Positions 16,741 through 24,894 of a stretch of 64,000 bases of DNA are shown here, piece by piece; positions within the stretch are counted from its first letter, which is position 1; each line of letters opens with the position of its first letter. The stretch is from Variovorax sp. Root318D1. Its GTDB lineage: Bacteria; Pseudomonadota; Gammaproteobacteria; Burkholderiales; Burkholderiaceae_C. The stretch lies in the NCBI RefSeq assembly GCF_001424835.1, contig NZ_LMCQ01000024.1, forward strand, positions 83,646 to 147,645. Reading direction: 5' to 3'. The notes under the pieces are model-generated. The model was given only the letters and a program-made list of their open reading frames with translations, did no database searches and was not told the DNA's origin. The translations under genes were made by a program, and so were the position numbers.

Positions 16741-17145
16741 ATGCTGAACAACCTCGCTCCCTTTCTCGTGCACTGGGCCATCACCGCGCTGTCGCTGTGG
16801 GTGGCCAGCCTGATCTTTCGCGGCATCAAGTTCGAGAGCACTTCCGCGCTCGTGATCTCGGCCCTGCTGCTGGGCCTTGCCAATGCCATTGTCAAGCCGC
16901 TCCTGATCGTGCTCACGCTGCCGCTGACGCTGTTGACCCTCGGCCTCTTCCTGCTGGTGATCAATGCGCTGATGATCATGCTGGTGGCCGCAATGGTGCG
17001 CGGCTTCAAGCTCTCGGGCTTCTGGACGGCGTTCTTCGCGAGCATCTTCATCTCGCTCCTGAGCATCGGGATCGATTCGCTGGTGAACAGCGGCGACCCG
17101 GCAACGACCATCCAGATGCCGACGGGCAGCGGCAAGTGGCTGTAG
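16741..17145 (+). CDS. Phage_holin_4_2 (DUF360-like) membrane protein
   Basis: A 134-residue integral membrane protein with four hydrophobic helices: about 5-22, 30-52 (ALVISALLLGLANAIVKPLL), 55-82 and 88-110. The NAIVKPLL and LPLTLLTLGLFLLVINALMI pattern is the hallmark of the family called phage holin 4_2 / YvlD-like. Despite the family name it is chromosomal and widespread, and its role is unknown. The soluble tail ends GSGKWL. It is monocistronic in appearance. Confidence 0.8.
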   Translation: MLNNLAPFLVHWAITALSLWVASLIFRGIKFESTSALVISALLLGLANAIVKPLLIVLTLPLTLLTLGLFLLVINALMIMLVAAMVRGFKLSGFWTAFFASIFISLLSIGIDSLVNSGDPATTIQMPTGSGKWL

Positions 17146-17213
17146 GCCTGTAGGGCTGCACCCATGTCCGGAAACAGCGAGCGCCTGAACCGCGCCGGAC
17201 GCACACTGGCGGC

Positions 17214-17927
17214 ATGCCGATCTCTGCCGAACATTCCGTTGCTGCCCTCGATTGGCCCCGCATCGAAAGCGACCTCGCGACGCGCGGCTCTGCAACCACG
17301 GGCGTGATCTTCAGCCCGGAGGAATGCAGCGCGCTGGCTGCTCTCTATGAGGAACCGGACCGTTTCCGCAGCCGCGTGGTGATGCAGCGGCATGGCTTCG
17401 GGCAAGGCGAGTACCAGTACTTTGCCAACCCGCTGCCGCCGGTCGTGGCCTCATGGCGCAGCGCGCTGTACGAGCGCCTTGCGCCGCTTGCCGATGCGTG
17501 GGCCGCCGCGATGGGCCAACCCGCCGACTATCCGGCGGACCATGCCGCCTACCTCGCGCGCTGCCGTGCGGCGGGGCAGCTGCGCCCCACGCCGCTGCTA
17601 CTGCGCTACGGCGAGGGCGACTACAACTGCCTGCATCAGGACCTGTACGGCGACCTGCAGTTTCCGCTGCAGCTCACGGTGCTGCTGAGCCGGCCGGGCG
17701 AAGATTTCACCGGTGGCGAGTTCGTGCTCACCGAACAGCGGCCGCGCATGCAGTCACGCGCCGAGGTGGTGGCGCTCGCGCAGGGCGAAGCGGTGATCTT
17801 CGCGGTCAACCAGCGGCCGGTGGCGGGCACGCGCGGCACCTACCGCGTGACGATGCGCCATGGCGTGAGCCGCGTGCGCTCAGGGCGGCGCCATACCCTG
17901 GGCATCATCTTCCACGACGCGCGCTAG
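17214..17927 (+). CDS. 2OG-Fe(II) oxygenase (PF09859-type)
   Basis: A 237-residue Fe(II)/2-oxoglutarate-dependent oxygenase. The facial triad is visible as His141-x-Asp143 (CLHQDLYGD) and His216 (TMRHGVSRV), with a basic residue just after for 2-oxoglutarate. The N-terminal half contains the RHGFGQGEYQYF segment characteristic of this proteobacterial family. The product and substrate are unknown; relatives are sometimes linked to nucleic-acid or protein hydroxylation. It converges closely with the acetoacetyl-CoA synthetase gene (four-base gap). Confidence 0.82.
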   Translation: MPISAEHSVAALDWPRIESDLATRGSATTGVIFSPEECSALAALYEEPDRFRSRVVMQRHGFGQGEYQYFANPLPPVVASWRSALYERLAPLADAWAAAMGQPADYPADHAAYLARCRAAGQLRPTPLLLRYGEGDYNCLHQDLYGDLQFPLQLTVLLSRPGEDFTGGEFVLTEQRPRMQSRAEVVALAQGEAVIFAVNQRPVAGTRGTYRVTMRHGVSRVRSGRRHTLGIIFHDAR

Positions 17928-17931
17928 CGCC

Positions 17932-19926
17932 TCACGACGCCGCGCGCCGTGCCGCAAATTCCACGTACCAACCGAGTGACGCGGGGTTAGCCATGGCCTC
18001 GCGGTTGACCACCTTCTCGATCGGTTGGCCCAGCAGCAGCTTCTTGATCGGCAGCTCCTGCTTCTTGCCGGTGAGCGTGCGCGGAATCTCGTCCACCTGG
18101 AAGATGTCGTTGGGCAGAAAGCGTGGCGAGAGCGATGTCTTGATCGCGCCGTTGATCTTTGCGCGCATGGCGTCGTCGAGCGCCACGCCGGGTCGCAGCA
18201 CCACGAAGAGCGGCATGTAGCTTTCGCGGCCGAGGTATTCGAGATCGACCACCATCGAGTCGAGCACTTCGGGCAAGGCCTCCACGGCGCTGTAGATCTC
18301 GCTGGTGCCCATGCGCAGGCCCTGGCGATTGATGGTGGCGTCGCTGCGGCCGTAGATGACGCAGCCGCCGTCTTCGCCGATCTTGATCCAGTCGCCGTGG
18401 CGCCAGACGCCAGGGTAGGTGTCGAAGTAGCTCGACAGGTAGCGTGCATTGCCTTCGTCGCCCCAGAAGTACAGCGGCATCGACGGGATGGGCCGGGTGC
18501 AGACCAGCTCGCCCACTTCGCCGATGACGGGCTGGCCGTTTTCGTTCCATGCCTCGACCGCGTGGCCGATCTGCCGGCACTGCATCTGGCCGGGCACCTC
18601 GGGCAGCTCGCGGTTGCCTCCCACGAAGGCGCCGCAAAAGTCGGTTCCCCCCGAGATGTTGCACCACCACACGTCGCTGGCGCCGGCGGCCCGCAATTGC
18701 GCCGTGCCCCAGCGCTGCACGTCTTCGGACAGCGGCGAGCCGGTGCTGCCGAGCGCGCGCACGCGCGACAGGTCGCCGCATTCGGACGCCACCACACCGG
18801 CTTTCATGCAGTTGGTGAAGTAGGCCGCGCCGGCGCCGAAGAAGGTGATGCGGTGCTTCGCGACGAAGCGCCACAGCACGGCCCAGTCGGGCTTCTCCTT
18901 GCTGCCGGCCGGATGGCCGTCGTAGATGACGATGGTGGCGCCGAAGGCCAGGCCCGAGAGCTGGCAGTTCCACATGACCCAGCCGGTCGAGCTGTACCAG
19001 TGAAAGCGTTCGCCGAAGTTGTTGGCGCCGTAGCTCGCGCCGACGTCGTTGTGCATGCCGCAGGCATACATCGTCATGATGATGCCGCCCTGCCCGTGCA
19101 CGATGGGCTTGGGCAGGCCGGTGGTGCCGCTCGAATAGACGATCCAGATCGGATGGTCGAAGGGCAGCCATTCGGGTTCGAAGGCCGCCACCTCGGCGTC
19201 GTTGCGTGCAATGGCGTCATCCCAGTCGGCATCGGCGGCAAGCTGCTGCGCGGCATGCGGCGTGCGGAGCAGCAGCAGCTTCTGCACGCTGGGCAGCGCG
19301 CCGCGCAGCTCCTGCACCACGGCACTGCGGTCGACAGGCTTGGCACCGTAATACACACCGTCGGCGGCAATCAGCAGCGTGGGCTCGATCTGGCGGAAGC
19401 GGTCGACCACGGCGGCCGTGCCCATGTCGGGCGCGCACACGCTCCACACCGCGCCAATGCTCGTGCACGCGAGAAACGCCACCATGGTCTCGGGCACGTT
19501 GGGCATGTAGGCGGCCACGCGGTCGCCGCGCTGCACACCCAGCGAGCGCAGCGTGAGCGCGGCCGAGGCCACCTGGCGGCGCAGCTCGGGCCAGGACAGC
19601 TCGCGCACTTCGCCGAGCTCGTTGTCGCTCACGATGGCGGGCATGCCGGCCGCATGGGCCGCATCGGCATGGCGCAGCACCTCGCGTGCGTAGTTGACCT
19701 GTGCACCGGGGAACCACTTGGCGCCGGGCATGCGCGCATCGGCCAGCACCGCGGTGTGCGGTGTGGGCGAGCGCATGCCGACGTAGTCCCAGATGCTCTG
19801 CCAGAAGGCGTCGAGGTCGGTCACGGACCAGCGCCACAGCGCGTCATAGGTGTCGAACGACAGGCCGCGCTTCTCGCGCAGCCAGTCTTGGTAGAGGCGG
19901 ATCTGGGGGATGTTGGGGGCTGACAT
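17932..19926 (-). CDS. Acetoacetyl-CoA synthetase (acetoacetate-CoA ligase)
   Basis: A 664-residue AMP-forming ligase converting acetoacetate, ATP and CoA to acetoacetyl-CoA. The ACS-type N-terminus (PGAKWFPGAQVNYA), the P-loop-like adenylation motif VYSSGTTGLPKPIVHGQGG, and the FGAGAAYFTNCMKAG and GGTDFCGAF regions are typical of acetoacetate-CoA ligases rather than acetyl-CoA synthetases. The C-terminal TLTGKKQELPIKKLL carries the catalytic lysine. It is divergent from the TetR/ABC operon. It would recover acetoacetate, for example that released by fumarylacetoacetase at 24895. Confidence 0.92.
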   Translation of the reverse strand: MSAPNIPQIRLYQDWLREKRGLSFDTYDALWRWSVTDLDAFWQSIWDYVGMRSPTPHTAVLADARMPGAKWFPGAQVNYAREVLRHADAAHAAGMPAIVSDNELGEVRELSWPELRRQVASAALTLRSLGVQRGDRVAAYMPNVPETMVAFLACTSIGAVWSVCAPDMGTAAVVDRFRQIEPTLLIAADGVYYGAKPVDRSAVVQELRGALPSVQKLLLLRTPHAAQQLAADADWDDAIARNDAEVAAFEPEWLPFDHPIWIVYSSGTTGLPKPIVHGQGGIIMTMYACGMHNDVGASYGANNFGERFHWYSSTGWVMWNCQLSGLAFGATIVIYDGHPAGSKEKPDWAVLWRFVAKHRITFFGAGAAYFTNCMKAGVVASECGDLSRVRALGSTGSPLSEDVQRWGTAQLRAAGASDVWWCNISGGTDFCGAFVGGNRELPEVPGQMQCRQIGHAVEAWNENGQPVIGEVGELVCTRPIPSMPLYFWGDEGNARYLSSYFDTYPGVWRHGDWIKIGEDGGCVIYGRSDATINRQGLRMGTSEIYSAVEALPEVLDSMVVDLEYLGRESYMPLFVVLRPGVALDDAMRAKINGAIKTSLSPRFLPNDIFQVDEIPRTLTGKKQELPIKKLLLGQPIEKVVNREAMANPASLGWYVEFAARRAAS

Positions 19927-19980
19927 GCGTAAAGCGTAATGCCGCGCTACGCGCTGCTCAATCGGGGTTGACCTCAGGGT

Positions 19981-20019
19981 TTGTACGTGTGTTCAATAGT
20001 TTTGTACAGACGTTCAATA
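19981..20019. promoter_or_regulatory. Tandem operator upstream of the TetR gene
   Basis: Two copies of an 18-base unit, TTGTAC-N4-GTTCAATA, at 19981-19998 and 20002-20019, have a 21-base period (two helical turns). Each contains the imperfect palindrome TGTAC-N4-GTTCA. They end seven bases before the TetR start, so they would overlap the ribosome-binding region and promoter of the operon. Two TetR dimers on one face of the DNA are the likely reading. Confidence 0.7.
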
Positions 20020-20026
20020 CAGCCCC

Positions 20027-20755
20027 ATGAATGCCCGCACTCCGACCGTCAAACGAAGCGCTCACCGTGCCGCGGCCGCAACCGCCGAAGCGGCCCGGCC
20101 CGACCGGCGCCACGCGATCCTGCTGGCGGCGGAGAAACTCTTTGCGCAGCACGGCTACCACGCGGTCACCATCCGGCAGATTGCCGAGGAAGCCGCCGTG
20201 CCGCTGGCGCTGGTGGGCTACTACTTCGGGCCCAAGCACGAGCTCTTCCACGCCATCTTCGAGCACTGGAGCCACAGCATCGAGGAGCGGCTCGCGGGCC
20301 TCAAGGCGGTGAACAACGACCCCGACGACGCGCGCACGCTGCCGCGCATCATCGAGGCCTTCACCGGGCCGGTGCTGGCGCTGCGCGCGAGCGCCGAGGG
20401 CGAGTACTACGCGCTGCTGGTGGCGCGCGAGCTCTACCACGCCACCGAGGAAGCCGACCGCGTGCTGCGCGGCTACTTCGATCCGCTGGCCGAGGCCTAC
20501 ATCGACGCGCTGCACGTCGCGCTGCCGCACGCCACGCGCGGGCAGGCCGCCTGGGGCTACCAGTTCTCGCTCGGGGCGCTGCTGCATCACCTGAACGACA
20601 GCCGCATCGAGCGGCTCTCGCACGGCGAGAACCGGCGCAGCGACCCGGCCGTGGCGCCGATGCTCGTGAACTTCATCGTCGGCGGGCTGCGCGCCGCGCT
20701 GCCGCGGCCCAAGGCACCGCCAAAGAAAACCACCTCCAGGAGACAAAAGACATGA
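20027..20755 (+). CDS. TetR-family regulator heading the ABC-importer operon
   Basis: A 242-residue TetR regulator. After a basic Ala-rich N-terminal extension, the helix-turn-helix lies at about 30-75 (ILLAAEKLFAQHGYHAVTIR, then IAEEAAVPLALVGYYFGPKH). The C-terminal domain resembles the CECR-type dimerisation fold. Its stop overlaps the start of the solute-binding-protein gene by four bases, so regulator and transporter are made together. The tandem operator at 19981-20019 points to autoregulation of the whole operon. Confidence 0.88.
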   Translation: MNARTPTVKRSAHRAAAATAEAARPDRRHAILLAAEKLFAQHGYHAVTIRQIAEEAAVPLALVGYYFGPKHELFHAIFEHWSHSIEERLAGLKAVNNDPDDARTLPRIIEAFTGPVLALRASAEGEYYALLVARELYHATEEADRVLRGYFDPLAEAYIDALHVALPHATRGQAAWGYQFSLGALLHHLNDSRIERLSHGENRRSDPAVAPMLVNFIVGGLRAALPRPKAPPKKTTSRRQKT

Positions 20756-21696
20756 TGAAAAGACGCACCCTGCTGTCGGCGCTGGCCGCCGCAGCGGCCG
20801 CCGCGGCGCTGCCTTCACGCGCCCAATCGAATCCGAAAATCGTGTTCGGCTACACGGCCGTGTCCGACTTCGCCTCGGTCTTCGTGGCCGCCGAAGAAGG
20901 CTACTTCAAGAAGCGCAACCTCGACGTGGAGCTGAAGTTCATTCCGCTCAACTCCACCATTCCCGCGGCGCTGCAGTCCGACTCGCTGCAGATCGGCGGG
21001 CCCACGCCTTCGGTGTTCCTGCAGGCGGTGGACGGCGGGCTAGACCTGGTGCTGGTGGCCGGCGGCGGGCTCACGTCGAAGACCATCACGGGCTTCGGCC
21101 TGGTGGCGCGCGCCGGCTCGGGCATCAAGAGCCCGCAGGACTGCGTGGGCAAGAAGATCGGCGTGCCCGGGCTCGGCGCGTTCCTGCACGTGACCTTCCG
21201 CGCCTGGCTCAAGGACAGCGGCGTGGACTACCGCAAGGTCAACTTCGTCGAGGCCTCGTTTCCGCAGCATGCCGACCTGCTGCGCGGCGGCTCGGTCGAT
21301 GCGGTGGTGTCGGCCGATCCGTTCATGAGCCGCATCACCGAAAGTGGCGCGGGCTACGTGGCTTCGTACTACTCCACCTTCCTGCCGGAGAACAACCAGA
21401 CCATCGTGCATGCGGCCAAGCGCGAATGGGTGGCGAAGAACCCCGCCGCCGCGCGCGCATTCCGCGAGTCGCTGGTCGAGGCCGCGGCCTTCATGCAGCA
21501 GCCGAAGAACGACGCCAAGGTGCGCGCGGCCATCGGCAAGTACATCAAGCTACCGCCCGAGGTGCTCGCGAAGATCCAGATCTCGCCGCCCGGCGCCATG
21601 GTGAACGAGAAGCAGCTGGGCTACTGGGTCGGCCTGATGAAGGACCAGGACATGCTGAAGACCCCCATCGACGTCGCGAAGTTGATCGCCAAGTGA
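20752..21696 (+). CDS. ABC transporter substrate-binding protein (NMT1/SsuA-like)
   Basis: A 314-residue periplasmic binding protein. A strong AGGAGA site precedes the ATG inside the end of the TetR gene. The signal peptide has a twin-basic start (MMKRR) and ends near PSRAQS. The mature domain has the SsuA/THI5 pattern KIVFGYTAVSDFASVFVAAE and the later LRGGSVDAVVSADPF. Such proteins bind alkanesulfonates, pyrimidine precursors, taurine or aromatic acids. The downstream cyclase and fumarylacetoacetase suggest an aromatic or aryl-derived substrate. Confidence 0.9.
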   Translation: MMKRRTLLSALAAAAAAAALPSRAQSNPKIVFGYTAVSDFASVFVAAEEGYFKKRNLDVELKFIPLNSTIPAALQSDSLQIGGPTPSVFLQAVDGGLDLVLVAGGGLTSKTITGFGLVARAGSGIKSPQDCVGKKIGVPGLGAFLHVTFRAWLKDSGVDYRKVNFVEASFPQHADLLRGGSVDAVVSADPFMSRITESGAGYVASYYSTFLPENNQTIVHAAKREWVAKNPAAARAFRESLVEAAAFMQQPKNDAKVRAAIGKYIKLPPEVLAKIQISPPGAMVNEKQLGYWVGLMKDQDMLKTPIDVAKLIAK

Positions 21697-22475
21697 ACGC
21701 TGCCGCCGACTTTCTTCGCTTCGACGGCGTCGCGATCCGGCTCGGGGGCCGCGAGATCCTGTCGCCAACTTCGTTCGACGTTGCGCGCGGCGAATTCGTC
21801 TGCATCGTCGGCCCGAGCGGCTGCGGCAAGACCACGCTGCTGCGTGCCGCCAGCGGGCTCGTGACCGCGAGCGCCGGGGAGGTGCGGCGCAACGGCGTCA
21901 AGATGACGGAGCCCTCGCGCGAAGTGGCCTTCGTGTTCCAGGACTACGGCCGCGCGCTGCTGCCCTGGCGCACGGTCGAAGGCAACGTGAGCCTCGCACT
22001 CGAAGCGGCCGGCGTGCCCGCCGCCGAGCGCGCGCCGCGCATTGCCGACGTGCTCGGCAAGGTGGGCCTTTCGAAACATGCACAGAAGTTTCCGGTGCAG
22101 CTTTCGGGCGGCATGCAGCAGCGCGCGCAGATTGCCCGCTGCCTGGCGCAGAAGCCCGAGCTGATGATGATGGACGAACCCTTCGGCGCGCTCGATGCAC
22201 TCACGCGCCAGAGCCTGCAGGACGAACTCGCGCGGCTGGTGCGCGACGACGGGCTGACGGTGCTGTTCGTCACGCACGACCTGGAAGAAGCCATCTACCT
22301 CGGCGACCGCGTGATCGCGCTGCAGGCCAATCCGGGGCCGGGCCGGCCGAGCCTCGCGCGGATGATCGACGTGAAGATTCCGCGCCCGCGCGACCAGCTC
22401 ACGACGAAGGAGCATCCGGAGTATCTGCAGTTGCGGCGTGAGCTGTTCGCTTTTATCGAGCAGGGCCATGACTGA
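21693..22475 (+). CDS. ABC transporter ATP-binding protein (SsuB/TauB-like)
   Basis: A 260-residue ATPase. The GTG start overlaps the previous stop by four bases. Walker A GPSGCGKT is at about 40-47, the signature LSGGMQQR follows, then Walker B LMMMDEP and the switch His in VTHD. The Q-loop reads FVFQDY. The gene is coupled to both flanking transporter genes, so it energises import by the two permeases that follow. Confidence 0.93.
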   Translation: MNAAADFLRFDGVAIRLGGREILSPTSFDVARGEFVCIVGPSGCGKTTLLRAASGLVTASAGEVRRNGVKMTEPSREVAFVFQDYGRALLPWRTVEGNVSLALEAAGVPAAERAPRIADVLGKVGLSKHAQKFPVQLSGGMQQRAQIARCLAQKPELMMMDEPFGALDALTRQSLQDELARLVRDDGLTVLFVTHDLEEAIYLGDRVIALQANPGPGRPSLARMIDVKIPRPRDQLTTKEHPEYLQLRRELFAFIEQGHD

Positions 22476-23238
22476 ACGCGGCTTCTTTCGCTGGCTGCGG
22501 CCGTGGATCTTTCCGGCCGTGCTCATCGGCGCCTTCGAGTGGTATGCGCGCCGTGCGTCCGCATTGGGCAGCGATGCGCTCGCACCGCCGAGTGCGGCGG
22601 CCAAGGCTTTCGTCGGCGCAGCGCTCGATGGCTCGCTCTGGCAGGCCACGGGCTTCACGCTCGGCACGGCCGCGCTCGGGCTGCTGCTGGGCGCGGTGCT
22701 CGGCATCGCATTCGGGCTGGTGCTGGGGCTCTCGCGCCGCGCGGCGCAGCTGGGCTCAATGTCGATCGAGGTGCTGCGACCCGTGCCTTCCGTGGCGCTG
22801 ATTCCGCTCGCGATGCTGACCTTCGGATTCGGCGTGCGCATGGAGCTGGCCATCGTCGCCTTCGCCACCTTCTGGCCGCTGCTGGTGCTGGTGCAGTCGG
22901 CGGTGCAGCAGATCGAACCGCGGCTGCTCGAAGTGAGCCGCGTGCTGGGTCTCTCGGCGCGAGAGCGGGCTTTCAAGATCGTGCTGCCGGCCATCGTGCC
23001 GCGCCTGTTCGTTGCGCTGCGGCTCGGCGTGGCTGTGGCGCTGGTGGTGGCGGTCACGGTAGAGATCGCCGCCAATCCCAACGGCATGGGCTACGCGATG
23101 ATGATTGCGCAGCAGAGCTTCGATCCCGCGCTGATGCTCGCGTGGCTGGGCTGGATCGGCGTGGTGGGCTTTGCGGTCAACGCGGGCATGCTGCTGCTGC
23201 AGCGCGTGGTCGCGCGGCGCATGGGGGTGCAGCCATGA
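22468..23238 (+). CDS. ABC transporter permease 1 (SsuC-like)
   Basis: A 256-residue inner-membrane permease with about six helices. The EAA loop (EPRLLEVSRVLGLSARERAFKI) is present near residue 155, where it contacts the ATPase. The ATG at 22468 lies inside the last codons of the ATPase gene and is preferred over an upstream TTG. It is half of a heterodimeric channel with the next gene. Confidence 0.9.
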   Translation: MTERGFFRWLRPWIFPAVLIGAFEWYARRASALGSDALAPPSAAAKAFVGAALDGSLWQATGFTLGTAALGLLLGAVLGIAFGLVLGLSRRAAQLGSMSIEVLRPVPSVALIPLAMLTFGFGVRMELAIVAFATFWPLLVLVQSAVQQIEPRLLEVSRVLGLSARERAFKIVLPAIVPRLFVALRLGVAVALVVAVTVEIAANPNGMGYAMMIAQQSFDPALMLAWLGWIGVVGFAVNAGMLLLQRVVARRMGVQP

Positions 23239-24026
23239 ACGCCGGAAACCGCCGCTTCGCGGGCTTGAACTGGCTCGGATCGTTCGCCGTGCTGTGCGCA
23301 TTCGTTGCGCTCTGGTGGATGGCAAGCAACGCGGGCTGGTTGAGCCGCGTGTTCCTGCCGACACCGCAAGCCACTTTCGCAAGCCTGCTTGATGGGCTCA
23401 ATCTCTCAGGCGGTTCGGGCAACGGCGAGCTGCTCGCCTTCACACAGGCCACCGTCGGCCGCATGGTGCAGGGCTGGCTTTTGGCCTCGCTCTTCGGCGT
23501 GCTGCTGGGTGCGGCGATCGGCGTATCGCCTGCGGTGCGCGCATGGGTGCAGCCGACGCTCGAATTCATCCGCCCCCTGCCCGCTTCGGCGCTGCTGCCG
23601 CTGGCCATTTCGATCTTCGGGCTGAACCCCGGCATGGTGCTGTTCGTGGTGGCGTTCGGCGCAATGTGGCCGGTGCTGCTGGCCACGGTGCACGGCTTTG
23701 CGGCGGTGGAGCCGCGGCTGTCGGAGGTGGCGCGATGCCTGCAGATGTCGCGTGCGGCTTTCGTCTGGAAGATGGGCCTGCCCAACGCGATGCCCGACAT
23801 CCTGGCCGGCATGCGGCTCGCGCTGACCATTGCGCTGATCGTTGCAGTGGTGGGCGAAATGATTGCCTCGCAAAGCGGGCTGGGCCAGGCCATTCTTCTT
23901 GCGGCGCGCGCGTTTCGCGCCAGCGACCTGTTCGCCGGCATCGTGCTGCTCGGGCTCATTGGCTTCGTGAGCAACGCGCTGCTGGCCTTTGCCGAGAAGC
24001 GCCTGCTGCGCTGGCAGCAGCCCTGA
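23235..24026 (+). CDS. ABC transporter permease 2 (SsuC-like)
   Basis: A 263-residue permease overlapping the first by four bases. The EAA loop reads EPRLSEVARCLQMSRAAFVW. Six hydrophobic segments are visible. The two permeases are clearly related but distinct, as in other importers of this type that use a heterodimeric channel. A 42-base gap with a strong AAGGAG site leads to the cyclase gene. Confidence 0.9.
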   Translation: MNAGNRRFAGLNWLGSFAVLCAFVALWWMASNAGWLSRVFLPTPQATFASLLDGLNLSGGSGNGELLAFTQATVGRMVQGWLLASLFGVLLGAAIGVSPAVRAWVQPTLEFIRPLPASALLPLAISIFGLNPGMVLFVVAFGAMWPVLLATVHGFAAVEPRLSEVARCLQMSRAAFVWKMGLPNAMPDILAGMRLALTIALIVAVVGEMIASQSGLGQAILLAARAFRASDLFAGIVLLGLIGFVSNALLAFAEKRLLRWQQP

Positions 24027-24068
24027 ACTCTTCACTCCAACATCAATACCCTGCAAGGAGCCCCCACC

Positions 24069-24875
24069 ATGCCACGCAAATTCGTCGACCTTTCGATCTT
24101 TCTCGAAAACGATGTGCTGTCCGACCCGCCGGCCTTCGCGCCGAAGATCCAGTACTTCACGCACGAGCAAACGTACGAGCAGATCGAGCCCTTCTTTCCG
24201 GGGTTGAAGAAAGAAGACCTGCCCGATGGCGAAGGCTGGGCCGTGGAGCTGGTGCAGCTCTCCACGCACAACGGCACGCACCTCGATGCGCCCTATCACT
24301 TCCACTCGACCATGGACAAGGCGCTGGGCGAGAAGAAGCCCGCCATCGCCATTCACGAGGTGCCGCTCGAATGGTGCTTCCAGCCCGGCGTGAAACTCGA
24401 CTTCCGGCATTTCGCCGATGGTTACGTGGTGACCGCTGATGACGTCGAGGCCGAGCTCAAGCGCATCGGCCACACGCTGAGCCCGCTGGAGATCGTGGTG
24501 GTGAACACGCGCGCGGGGTCGCGCTACGGCCACCCCGACTACGTCTCGGCCGGCGCGGGCATGGGCTACGAAGCGACCATGTATTTGCTGGAGCGCGGCG
24601 TGCGCCTCACGGGCACCGATGCATGGAGCTGGGATGCGCCCTTCGTGCACACGGCCAAGAAATACGGCGAGACGCAGGACGCCTCGCTGATCTGGGAAGG
24701 CCACAAGGCCGGCCGCGACATCGGCTACTGCCACTTGGAGAAGCTGCACAACCTCGAGGTGCTGCCGCCCACGGGCTTTTTCATCAGCTGCTTTCCGCAC
24801 AAGATCCGCGGCGCGTCGGCCGGGTGGACGCGCGCGGTGGCGATCTTCGACGACGCGCTGATGGCGTCGGTCTGA
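24069..24875 (+). CDS. Cyclase-family metal hydrolase (kynurenine formamidase-like)
   Basis: A 268-residue member of the PF04199 cyclase/formamidase family. The metal-binding motif HNGTHLDAPYH supplies His67, His71, Asp73 and His77. Relatives include kynurenine formamidase and isatin hydrolase, which open amide or lactam bonds. It lies between the importer and fumarylacetoacetase in one run of plus-strand genes, so it probably performs an early hydrolytic step on the imported compound. The substrate is not assignable. Confidence 0.85.
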   Translation: MPRKFVDLSIFLENDVLSDPPAFAPKIQYFTHEQTYEQIEPFFPGLKKEDLPDGEGWAVELVQLSTHNGTHLDAPYHFHSTMDKALGEKKPAIAIHEVPLEWCFQPGVKLDFRHFADGYVVTADDVEAELKRIGHTLSPLEIVVVNTRAGSRYGHPDYVSAGAGMGYEATMYLLERGVRLTGTDAWSWDAPFVHTAKKYGETQDASLIWEGHKAGRDIGYCHLEKLHNLEVLPPTGFFISCFPHKIRGASAGWTRAVAIFDDALMASV

Positions 24876-24894
24876 AAGAGGGAGGCATGGACAG

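Noticed and set aside
16741..17145. Prophage remnant suggested by the phage holin family name
   Set aside because: No other phage gene is nearby, and this family is a widespread chromosomal membrane protein.
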